Shown: positions 1-5,157 of the stretch, in pieces
Layout: every line of letters starts with the position of its first letter
How positions within the stretch are numbered: position 1 is the first letter of the stretch
Assembly (NCBI GenBank): GCA_017632155.1
Contig: JAGBRZ010000020.1
Location: 1 to 8,628, forward strand
DNA: 8,628 nt
Direction: 5' to 3'
From: Clostridia bacterium
GTDB lineage: Bacteria > Bacillota_A > Clostridia > Oscillospirales > CAG-272
Program-made: the position numbers and the translations under genes
The notes under the pieces: model-generated
What the model saw: the letters and a program-made list of their open reading frames with translations, nothing else
Databases searched by the model: none
Told to the model about the DNA's origin: nothing

Positions 1-924
1 AAGAATAATATTACGTACACGCTCGATGGTAACAAGATCCTGAAACAGGAAGGAAATTCCGAGACAGAGTATCTGACCTTCTATTACGGAATTAACGGGA
101 TCGTTGGTTTCAACTATTGGGGCACAGAGTATTACTATGTCAAGAATCTGCAGGGTGACGTATACGAGATCTATCAGGATGATGGCGGTACTCTTAGCTG
201 TGTTGCAAAGTATGAGTACGATGCTTGGGGTAATATTCTGGCAATTACCGACGGCAATGGAACCGATGTGTCGAACGATCCGTATCACATTGCGAATGTT
301 AACCCTATCAGATACCGTTCCTACTATTACGACCGAGAGACGAATCTGTATTATCTTGAGAGCAGATACTATGATCCGGAAACGGGTAGGTTCTTGAATG
401 CCGACAATCTTGGCTATATGGAACTTGAAACGCTAACGGGATTGAATTTGTATGCGTATTGTATCAATAATCCGGTGATGAAGACAGATCCTACTGGTAT
501 GTGGACTTTTTCAATTAATATAGGGGTTTCTTTTTTCTTCTTCGGGCGTGGATTTTCGGCGTCTGTTAGTGTTACATTCACTAGAGAGAGCGTTGCGCTT
601 CAAACATCGGTATGTTCTCCCGAAACAAATAGCAAAACATCAAATGATCAAATTGGTATTAATGCTGGATTAACTGTTGGTGTTCAATACACAGAATTGG
701 ATACTGTTCAGGAATTGGAAAAAACTCCTATTATTGCTAGTGGCGGAGATGTTATGCTGGGAGTAGATATACTGAATGATTACGACACTGCAGAATATGT
801 GGGATGGCAATGGAACGCCAGCTCGTTATCACTAGATACTCACAAAACAATTTCGGAAACCAAGACTGTTGTTGAAATTCCAACTATAAATTTGATGAAA
901 AAAATGCAAGGATGGATGGAATAA
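1..924 (+). CDS. RHS/YD-repeat protein, 3' end, with variable C-terminal tip CT1 (5' partial)
   Basis: Frame 1 is open from the first base to TAA at 922-924, giving 307 visible residues; the start lies outside the window. Residues 1-166 are the end of an RHS core: YD-type repeats, then RYRSYYYDRETNLYYLESRY, DPETGRFLNAD, LYAYCINNPVM and the closing DPTG at 487-498. In the RHS family this conserved end closes the core shell that encloses the toxin, and the sequence after it is the variable toxin tip. The tip here (CT1) is described separately. The first codon aligns with 1819 in the second cassette and 8587 in the large RHS gene. The next gene starts on the base after this stop, so the two are translationally coupled. 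Whether this is the end of a full-length RHS gene or another orphan cassette cannot be told from the window. The RHS assignment is firm. Confidence 0.93.
   Translation, partial: KNNITYTLDGNKILKQEGNSETEYLTFYYGINGIVGFNYWGTEYYYVKNLQGDVYEIYQDDGGTLSCVAKYEYDAWGNILAITDGNGTDVSNDPYHIANVNPIRYRSYYYDRETNLYYLESRYYDPETGRFLNADNLGYMELETLTGLNLYAYCINNPVMKTDPTGMWTFSINIGVSFFFFGRGFSASVSVTFTRESVALQTSVCSPETNSKTSNDQIGINAGLTVGVQYTELDTVQELEKTPIIASGGDVMLGVDILNDYDTAEYVGWQWNASSLSLDTHKTISETKTVVEIPTINLMKKMQGWME
499..924 (+). other. CT1: variable C-terminal tip domain of the first RHS protein
   Basis: This stretch encodes the 141 residues after the DPTG core boundary. It has no core similarity and is visibly richer in A/T than the core before it. 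The sequence looks beta-rich: alternating hydrophobic and small residues (SINIGVSFFFFGRGFSASVS), then GINAGLTVGVQYTELDTVQ and a GGDVMLGVDI segment. It ends in a short amphipathic stretch, INLMKKMQGWME. I see no HNH, ADP-ribosyltransferase, deaminase or RNase motif. From memory, glycine/serine-rich beta domains of this style occur at the ends of other clostridial YD-repeat proteins, but I cannot name the family. Its place and the abutting membrane-protein gene make it a candidate toxin; the activity is unknown. Confidence 0.6.
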
Positions 925-1464
925 ATGATTACTAGAGAACAGCTCAAAAGCATAACGAAAAAACAAGTACTAATTTTTTTGTGTGTAGCAGTTTTTGTAT
1001 ATTTCTTTTTTGTATGCTATGATTGGCAAGAACTTTCTGATGCTGCAGTCGATGACTATACTGGTAATATCGCGTATTTAACTGCAGATACTATGAATCT
1101 TTTTGTGAATGACCGGGAAGGAAATTTAGTTTTTTTCAAAACATTTGATTCTCATGGGCGAGGAGGATATTTATGGTATAATGAAGGAATACTATATGTA
1201 GAATTTCCGTCACGCGATCTGTTGGTTGCCATCAATGAAGCAGGAGAGATAATGTCTGAAACAACACTTTCGGAGCCATTGCGAAGAAATCCTTGGCAAC
1301 AAGGGTGGATTAAAGAAGGGCGTAAGTATGTCTTTTATTACGAAGATATTACGTACTGCTATGATCAATCAAATTATTTTCGTAATCATTTTTTAAACCA
1401 AAGACGAACCTTATCACTTATCTCTAAAAATGGGGATATACAAGAGCTTTGGGTTAGTTCTTGA
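925..1464 (+). CDS. Single-TM exported protein, putative immunity protein for CT1
   Basis: This encodes 179 residues. ATG at 925 follows the toxin-gene TAA with no gap, and an AAGGA lies at 908-912 inside the upstream gene, so translation is probably coupled. Residues 1-13 are basic (MITREQLKSITKK) and residues 14-32 are a strongly hydrophobic helix (VLIFLCVAVFVYFFFVC). By the positive-inside rule the remaining ~145 residues lie outside the membrane. That part is rich in aromatic and beta-forming residues (NIAYLTADTMNLFVNDREG, GGYLWYNEGILYVEF) and could be a small beta-propeller-like or sandwich fold. I do not recognise a family. A gene directly after an RHS tip and before a terminator is normally the cognate immunity gene; that role is inferred from position. 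A surface-facing immunity domain would fit a toxin acting in the envelope or during entry. Confidence 0.7.
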   Translation: MITREQLKSITKKQVLIFLCVAVFVYFFFVCYDWQELSDAAVDDYTGNIAYLTADTMNLFVNDREGNLVFFKTFDSHGRGGYLWYNEGILYVEFPSRDLLVAINEAGEIMSETTLSEPLRRNPWQQGWIKEGRKYVFYYEDITYCYDQSNYFRNHFLNQRRTLSLISKNGDIQELWVSS

Positions 1465-1480
1465 ATCTAATTTTATATCT

Positions 1481-1543
1481 CCCCGAGGCGCAGTGCACAA
1501 GTCCGTTTTTAACGGACTTGTGCACGAACGCCTCGGGGTTCTT
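1481..1543 (+). terminator. Long nested hairpin closing cassette 1
   Basis: The outer stem is CCCCGAGGCG (1481-1490) with CGCCTCGGGG (1529-1538). The inner stem is GTGCACAAGTCCGTT (1493-1507) with AACGGACTTGTGCAC (1511-1525), closing on a TTT loop. Both stems are perfect and are separated only by CA and GAA. The tail TTCTT is a weak T-tract, so termination relies on stem strength. The outer stem matches the hairpin at 3409-3434. It lies 16 bases after the putative immunity gene. Confidence 0.8.
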
Positions 1544-1552
1544 GTTGACAAA
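1531..1552 (+). repeat. Cassette-end repeat, copy 1
   Basis: This 22-base stretch covers the right outer stem CCTCGGGG, TTCTTG and TTGACAAA. It matches 3427-3448 at 21 of 22 positions, so hairpin arm and -35 element are conserved together at both cassette ends. Confidence 0.7.
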
Positions 1553-1573
1553 TACAAGTTTTTTTGATATAAT
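1545..1573 (+). promoter_or_regulatory. Perfect consensus sigma-A promoter with extended -10
   Basis: The -35 is TTGACA (1545-1550), the spacer is 17 bases and the -10 is TATAAT (1568-1573), preceded by TG one base upstream (1565-1566), the extended -10 form. A start near 1580 is predicted, about 40 bases before the GTG at 1621 and 5 bases before RHS core homology begins. It would transcribe the orphan cassette. No operator is evident. Confidence 0.75.
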
Positions 1574-1584
1574 CAAAATGATAA

Positions 1585-2313
1585 TATGCGGTTACATCAG
1601 GAATTCCGACGGGAAGCTACGTGGGTAATGACTACTTCTATGCGACGGAAGGTTGGAAGGATCAGTTAGTTTCCTTCAACGGAGAACAGTGTGTCTACGA
1701 CGAGATCGGTAATCCCACGACCTACCGTAATCATAATCTGTCTTGGACGAAGGTTCGCAGACTTGCAAGTTTTGATAATCATACCTTTGAGTACAATGCT
1801 TCGGGAATCCGAACGAAGAAGAATAATATTACGTACACACTGGACGGCAATAAGCTTTTGAAGCAGACAGAAGGGCGTAATGTTTTGACCTTCCATTACG
1901 GACTTAACGGTATTGTCGGTTGCCGCTATGGAGATACCGATTATTATTATCATAAGAACCTTCAGGGTGACGTATACGAGATTTATAGCGTGGATGCCTT
2001 GAGTGAGTACCGCTGTGTCGCGAAATACGTATACGATGCTTGGGGAAATATTCTGGCAATTACTGACGGTGATGGCGAAGACAAGTCGAGTGATATCTCG
2101 CATATTGCGTATATTAATCCGATTCGATATAGAAGTTATTATTACGACCGAGAGACGAATCTCTACTATCTTGAGAGCAGATACTACGACCCCGAGACGG
2201 GACGATTCCTCAATGCCGATAGCATTGATTATCTTGATCCCGAAACCATTCAGGGAGCGAATCTTTATGCGTACTGTATCAATAATCCTGTGATGCATTT
2301 GGATGCATGTGGA
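1585..2313 (+). repeat. RHS core segment shared by the orphan cassette, the window start and the large RHS gene
   Basis: From 1585 the DNA matches 8353 onward, and from 1819 it matches the window start (position 1 on). Similarity to the window start runs to the core end (about 2313 and 498), after which the two tips are unrelated. Short identical blocks such as ATTACGACCGAGAGACGAAT occur in both cassettes. Conserved core, then abrupt divergence, is the signature of tip exchange. Confidence 0.85.
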
Positions 2314-2841
2314 ACCTTTTGGTTTGGTTTGATATTGGGAGCAGTAGTGGGTCTTGTAACAGGATTGGTTGATTATGCCCAAAAGAGAGCTAACGAGGAA
2401 GATCTTGATTGGAAGGATGGTTTCCAAATAGGTCTTTCCGTAGTTGTAGGTGCAGTGACTGGAGTGGTGGGGCCCGTTGCGGCTGCTTTGATTTCTGGGG
2501 TAGGAAGTGGCATTAATAGCATGTTGTCCGGTAATACAGGGACAGAAGTATTAGGTGATGTCGCTATTGGAATGACAATATCTGCGTTGGCAAGTGGTTC
2601 TCAGTTAGTTGCTGGTCGTGTAAAAGCAGGAAGCTTTGTAAAATCTGCAAGCAAATCTCAATTAAAAAAATTTGCTAACAAATTGGGGCATGCTGGAAAA
2701 AATTACAAAAATTCTTCCTCGTGGAAAGGAAAAATTATGTATGATGCGTCTACCTCGTTTATGAATGCACCGAGTTCAAAAATAACGGGAGCAAGTACTA
2801 CATTGGTTCTTGAAGAAACATTGAATATTGTAGAAGGTTAA
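1621..2841 (+). CDS. Orphan RHS core fragment with variable tip CT2
   Basis: The frame stays open from 1585, where homology to residue 1066 of the large RHS gene begins (YAVTSG), to TAA at 2839-2841. There is no in-frame ATG near the beginning. GTG at 1621 is the best start, with GGGAAG four bases upstream, giving 406 residues; this start is uncertain. Residues 1-231 are the RHS core end: WKDQLVSFNGEQCVYDEIGN, RYRSYYYDRETNLYYLESRY, DPETGRFLNAD and LYAYCINNPVM. The boundary reads DACG rather than DPTG. Residues 232-406 are the variable tip. This is a displaced RHS tip cassette, typically a donor for recombination into a full-length RHS gene, although a consensus promoter sits just upstream and could express it directly. 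A two-TM protein gene follows at 2867 after a 25-base gap. Confidence 0.85.
   Translation: MGNDYFYATEGWKDQLVSFNGEQCVYDEIGNPTTYRNHNLSWTKVRRLASFDNHTFEYNASGIRTKKNNITYTLDGNKLLKQTEGRNVLTFHYGLNGIVGCRYGDTDYYYHKNLQGDVYEIYSVDALSEYRCVAKYVYDAWGNILAITDGDGEDKSSDISHIAYINPIRYRSYYYDRETNLYYLESRYYDPETGRFLNADSIDYLDPETIQGANLYAYCINNPVMHLDACGTFWFGLILGAVVGLVTGLVDYAQKRANEEDLDWKDGFQIGLSVVVGAVTGVVGPVAAALISGVGSGINSMLSGNTGTEVLGDVAIGMTISALASGSQLVAGRVKAGSFVKSASKSQLKKFANKLGHAGKNYKNSSSWKGKIMYDASTSFMNAPSSKITGASTTLVLEETLNIVEG
2314..2841 (+). other. CT2: glycine-rich hydrophobic variable tip domain
   Basis: This encodes 175 residues after the DACG boundary. The first ~100 residues are hydrophobic and rich in Gly, Ala and Val (FWFGLILGAVVGLVTGLV, then VVVGAVTGVVGPVAAALI), with a WKDGF turn between. 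This pattern is common between the core and the toxin in RHS proteins and could be a membrane-inserting or translocation segment. The last ~75 residues are Lys/Ser-rich (SFVKSASKSQLKKFANKLG, then WKGKIMYDASTSFMNAPSS) and show no catalytic motif I recognise. It may be a membrane-active toxin, an unknown enzyme, or a tip that has lost its catalytic end. Confidence 0.55.
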
Positions 2842-2851
2842 TTTGAAAACA

Positions 2852-2857
2852 AGGAGG
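2852..2857 (+). promoter_or_regulatory. AGGAGG ribosome binding site that fixes the start of the 2867 gene
   Basis: AGGAGG sits nine bases before ATG at 2867. It rules out the longer reading from TTG at 2843, which would place the Shine-Dalgarno sequence inside the coding region. Confidence 0.85.
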
Positions 2858-2866
2858 GGATATATC

Positions 2867-3400
2867 ATGAGTGTAGCTGGTAATGCTTGGTTTTCGGGTG
2901 CGGCGACTCGGGCAATTCTTGGAAAACATCGACCGCTATGGGTATGGAATGTTATTTTTTCGCTTGCAATTGCTGGAGCGGTCTTCTATTGTGCTGGGGT
3001 TTTGAATATGATTCTCTGTGAGAATATACATTCGACATATGATGCAACGTATGAAGCTTGTGAAAATGAAATTTTGTATACAGATCAAGGAACTTTTGAA
3101 CTTTCCTCTTCGTCTTCTCACGCGGTTCCGCTTGAGAGTTTTTTGGACAAGGTTGACCATGGTGATTCCATTGAATTGTGTATTAGTGATATTTCTGGAA
3201 AAGTTTTAAAAATACACGCTAACGGAGAGCTAGTATATCAACCGGAGCTTGCTTCAGTTGGTGTTATGGTTTTCTTAAGCATCTTGTCCGTAACAATATT
3301 AGGCGTTTTTATCTTTGCTTTGGTGATTGCTAATATAAAACACCCTAAAGGGAAAAGAATAAAAAAACTTCAAAAAGAAGTTCGTAGCCACTTTAGTTAA
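2867..3400 (+). CDS. Two-TM membrane protein, putative immunity protein for CT2
   Basis: This encodes 177 residues starting at ATG 2867, which has an ideal AGGAGG nine bases upstream. Helix 1 spans about residues 25-50 (VWNVIFSLAIAGAVFYCAGV) and helix 2 about 130-157 (VGVMVFLSILSVTILGVFIF). Between them is a loop of about 80 residues with a serine run and acidic residues. The N-terminus (TRAILGKHR) and C-terminus (KHPKGKRIKKLQKEVR) are basic, so both ends should be cytoplasmic and the loop outside. I recognise no family. Its place between the CT2 tip and the cassette-end hairpin is that of an immunity gene. A membrane-spanning immunity protein fits a membrane-active CT2; this is inference from position and topology. 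Confidence 0.7.
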   Translation: MSVAGNAWFSGAATRAILGKHRPLWVWNVIFSLAIAGAVFYCAGVLNMILCENIHSTYDATYEACENEILYTDQGTFELSSSSSHAVPLESFLDKVDHGDSIELCISDISGKVLKIHANGELVYQPELASVGVMVFLSILSVTILGVFIFALVIANIKHPKGKRIKKLQKEVRSHFS

Positions 3401-3408
3401 TTAATATC

Positions 3409-3439
3409 CCCCGAGGTGCTTCGGCACCTCGGGGTTCTT
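3409..3439 (+). terminator. UUCG-loop hairpin terminator closing cassette 2
   Basis: CCCCGAGGTGC (3409-3419) pairs perfectly with GCACCTCGGGG (3424-3434) around a TTCG tetraloop, a very stable RNA hairpin. TTCTT follows. It lies eight bases after the stop at 3400. The stem and the flank through TTGACAAA match those of the hairpin ending at 1538. Confidence 0.85.
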
Positions 3440-3448
3440 CTTGACAAA
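3427..3448 (+). repeat. Cassette-end repeat, copy 2
   Basis: This is the second copy of the repeat at 1531-1552. The only difference is C at 3440 in place of G at 1544. Similarity also extends upstream into the left stem and the preceding ATATC, with small differences. Confidence 0.7.
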
Positions 3449-3469
3449 AGATGTAACTTGGGGTATTAA
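3441..3469 (+). promoter_or_regulatory. Promoter-like site in the spacer after cassette 2
   Basis: The -35 is TTGACA (3441-3446), the spacer is 17 bases and the -10 is TATTAA (3464-3469), a two-mismatch hexamer. There is no TG extension. The next coding start is at 3684, beyond the terminator at 3561-3600, so a transcript from here would probably be short and noncoding. Confidence 0.4.
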
Positions 3470-3560
3470 AAGCTGACTACGTTTGCGAGTAAAGCGAATA
3501 TATTTCAAATTTCAAAGTGTTTCTTTCAAAGAAAAATCTATATCTAATAAATAACTTTTC
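3470..3560. other. AT-rich gene-free stretch in the spacer between cassette 2 and the RHS operon
   Basis: I see no ORF with a ribosome binding site here. It carries three copies of TTTCAAA (3503-3509, 3510-3516, 3524-3530), the first two in tandem. The stretch lies between a promoter-like site and an intrinsic terminator. It could be a short transcript or the remains of a lost cassette. Confidence 0.4.
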
Positions 3561-3600
3561 TTGCCTTGAAATGGATTTCCATTTTCAAGGCAATTTTTTT
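3561..3600 (+). terminator. Intrinsic terminator before the RHS operon
   Basis: TTGCCTTGAAATGG (3561-3574) pairs with CCATTTTCAAGGCAA (3579-3593) with a single bulged base around an ATTT loop. Seven T residues follow at 3594-3600. This is a textbook rho-independent terminator, unrelated in sequence to the two cassette-end hairpins. It insulates the operon that begins at 3684. Confidence 0.85.
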
Positions 3601-3611
3601 ATTTTAACCCA

Positions 3612-3648
3612 GACAGTGGCTGTCATTGTTAGGTTTTAAAATAACAAT
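3612..3648. promoter_or_regulatory. Two adjacent inverted repeats upstream of the RHS operon, candidate operators
   Basis: GACAG-TGG-CTGTC (3612-3624) is directly followed by ATTGTTA (3625-3631), ten bases, and TAACAAT (3642-3648). Both are perfect dyads in the 60 bases before the operon's ribosome binding site. No clear -35/-10 pair is visible here, so the operon promoter itself is not identified. Confidence 0.3.
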
Positions 3649-3683
3649 AGCCAAGCGAAATCCAACAGAAAGGAGAAGATCTT

Positions 3684-3974
3684 ATGGAAGAAGCACAGAT
3701 TGTTTTGGAGAGGCACGAGCAGCGTTTAAAAGTATTGGAACGAGATATTTCTGATTTGAAAGCAGTTCAAGTCGAGATTCGTCTGATGAACGAAACTCTC
3801 GTTACTCTTGCGACGGAACTTAAGCATACGAACGAACATTTGGCACGTCATGAACAAAAGATCGATGAGATTGAAACTCAGCCCAGAGCGAGAATGCAAC
3901 AGATCGCTACGGCAATTGTTGCCGCGCTCGCCGGTGGTTTGATCTCGGCTGTGATTGGATTGCTGGTAGCTTAG
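3684..3974 (+). CDS. Small coiled-coil, tail-anchored protein, XhlA-like
   Basis: This encodes 96 residues. AGGAG at 3671-3675 lies eight bases before ATG 3684. Residues 1-65 have heptad-like spacing typical of a coiled coil (HEQRLKVLERDISDLKAVQV, ELKHTNEHLARHEQKIDEIE). A short TQPRARMQQ linker leads to a hydrophobic helix at 72-95 (IATAIVAALAGGLISAVIGL) that ends the protein, so it should be a C-tail-anchored membrane protein. This plan matches phage XhlA-type haemolysin/holin-accessory proteins, which sit beside holins and endolysins; the match is by architecture and recall only. No holin, endolysin or other phage gene is next to it. It is the first gene of the probable operon with the DNRLRE-like and RHS genes, 43 bases before the former. 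Roles could be export by a holin-like route, membrane docking of the RHS protein, or an unrelated adaptor. Confidence 0.7.
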   Translation: MEEAQIVLERHEQRLKVLERDISDLKAVQVEIRLMNETLVTLATELKHTNEHLARHEQKIDEIETQPRARMQQIATAIVAALAGGLISAVIGLLVA

Positions 3975-4017
3975 CAAAGATAAATATAAACAAATAAAAA
4001 AGCAGAAAGGATTTGAT

Positions 4018-5127
4018 ATGAAAAATGTATTGGAAGAAATTCGATATTTAAGAGGGAACAAAGATTTTACCATCGATCGATGCAATCAAAATCGGCATTG
4101 TGTGTTGGTTGCGGAAAATGGTGGGAAAACTTCGTATTATTTTAGCGCTCCTCTTTATCATTGTACAACAAAAAAGCTTGTGACCCCGAAAATTTGGAAG
4201 ACCTCGGACGGATATGAAATCCGCGGAACGAACGGAACTGTGAAAATAGAAGATCGAAGTTTGATTTTTGAAAATCAAGACGGAAAGGTTATCGTAGAGA
4301 TGATGAATACAAACATTCGCGCGAATCAAAATCTCTACGCAACCTTGAACGGAGCATATTTTCGGCTTTCTCAAAGAGAGATTCGGTTTATCGTACGGAT
4401 TGAAAGCGACAAAGAGAAGAGTGTTCTTTTTAACGCCAAATGCTTGGCTTGGATGAAGGGAACGTTTACTCCGTTTTTCTCGGTTGCTGCTATGTATGCT
4501 CAAACGCACCAAGGCGAATTGTTGCCGATCTGTATTGAATGGAATCAGCACGAAAAAAACACAGTAGAAGGAAGGATCCTTGGCACGGAAGATACGGAAT
4601 TCTTATGCTTCGAGGCGAATCTTTATGAACCAAAACTTTTTCAAGATACTACGGTAGAGCAAAAATCTCCCGATCAAAACAACGTGTACGCACCGATTGG
4701 CTTTGTCGGGAATACGGAACAATTGGGAAAACAATGGTTGTATTCGCGTCCCGATATTTTCCAAATATCGGAGGAGTCTTCGGGACTTGTCGAGCAAGCC
4801 CGGCTTTATATCCCCAAATTTTACGGAAACGCTGAAGATCTCAAACTCTACGTCCCTCAAAAAAGATTTTGCAGTTTTGGTACGACATGGAACAACCAAG
4901 TTGACCAAATGGAAAAGAAATGTTCTATCAGAGAAAATGAGCGCTATCTTTCGATTGACGTTACCAATCTTTTTTCGGATTCCAAATATCATTTTTTGAT
5001 TGCAAATGAAGGAATGATTCTCAAAGGAAGCTCTCCTAATCATTACGTTGCTATTGCTACGGCAGACTGCTATTCACACCCACAAATTTTAGAAATTCAA
5101 TGGAAAAACAAAAAAACAAGAAATTAA
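4018..5127 (+). CDS. Protein with DNRLRE-like C-terminal domain, encoded upstream of the RHS gene
   Basis: This encodes 369 residues, with AGAAAGG seven bases before ATG 4018. There is no signal peptide and no TM segment. Residues 1-190 are beta-rich and unrecognised. Residues ~197-362 resemble a DNRLRE domain, a beta-sandwich module found in the N-terminal part of Gram-positive RHS/WapA-type proteins. The pointers are FQDTTVEQKSPDQNN near 208, ARLYIPKFYG at 261-270, LKLYVP at 275-280, the family-like YLSIDVTNLF at 320-329, GMILKGSS at 342-349, and the closing HPQILEIQW at 354-362. The domain call rests on this pattern, not on a search. The gene sits 30 bases before the RHS start with no terminator between. 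I infer that it partners the RHS protein, perhaps as a separate surface-binding or cap subunit, a part other RHS proteins carry in one chain. Confidence 0.65.
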   Translation: MKNVLEEIRYLRGNKDFTIDRCNQNRHCVLVAENGGKTSYYFSAPLYHCTTKKLVTPKIWKTSDGYEIRGTNGTVKIEDRSLIFENQDGKVIVEMMNTNIRANQNLYATLNGAYFRLSQREIRFIVRIESDKEKSVLFNAKCLAWMKGTFTPFFSVAAMYAQTHQGELLPICIEWNQHEKNTVEGRILGTEDTEFLCFEANLYEPKLFQDTTVEQKSPDQNNVYAPIGFVGNTEQLGKQWLYSRPDIFQISEESSGLVEQARLYIPKFYGNAEDLKLYVPQKRFCSFGTTWNNQVDQMEKKCSIRENERYLSIDVTNLFSDSKYHFLIANEGMILKGSSPNHYVAIATADCYSHPQILEIQWKNKKTRN

Positions 5128-5157
5128 AAAACAAACAAAAAAAGAAAGGAAAACAAA

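Noticed and set aside
104..397. 97-residue + strand frame at the window start
   Set aside because: It is a second frame over the RHS core. The homologous frame also appears at 2003-2293, which reflects the shared core DNA and not a conserved gene.
1481..1538. Long hairpin as an insertion-sequence end or CRISPR-type repeat
   Set aside because: There is no transposase, target duplication or spaced repeat series; its position after an immunity gene and its sister at 3409 point to a terminator.
1666..2427. 253-residue open frame on the - strand inside the orphan cassette
   Set aside because: It lies antisense to firm RHS core coding sequence, has no ribosome binding site or recognisable domain, and similar long antisense frames occur under the large RHS gene, so it is a codon-composition shadow.
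2843..2866. Longer start (TTG at 2843) for the two-TM protein
   Set aside because: It would put the AGGAGG at 2852-2857 inside the gene. ATG 2867 has that site at ideal distance.
3684..3974. Prophage remnant
   Set aside because: The XhlA-like protein alone is phage-like; no holin, endolysin, tail or integrase gene is in the window and the spacing fits an operon with the RHS genes.
4018..5127. The overlapping frames at 4048-4551 (-), 4603-5043 (-) and 4697-4999 (+)
   Set aside because: They overlap a 369-codon frame that has a ribosome binding site and a domain-like pattern, and they have neither themselves.
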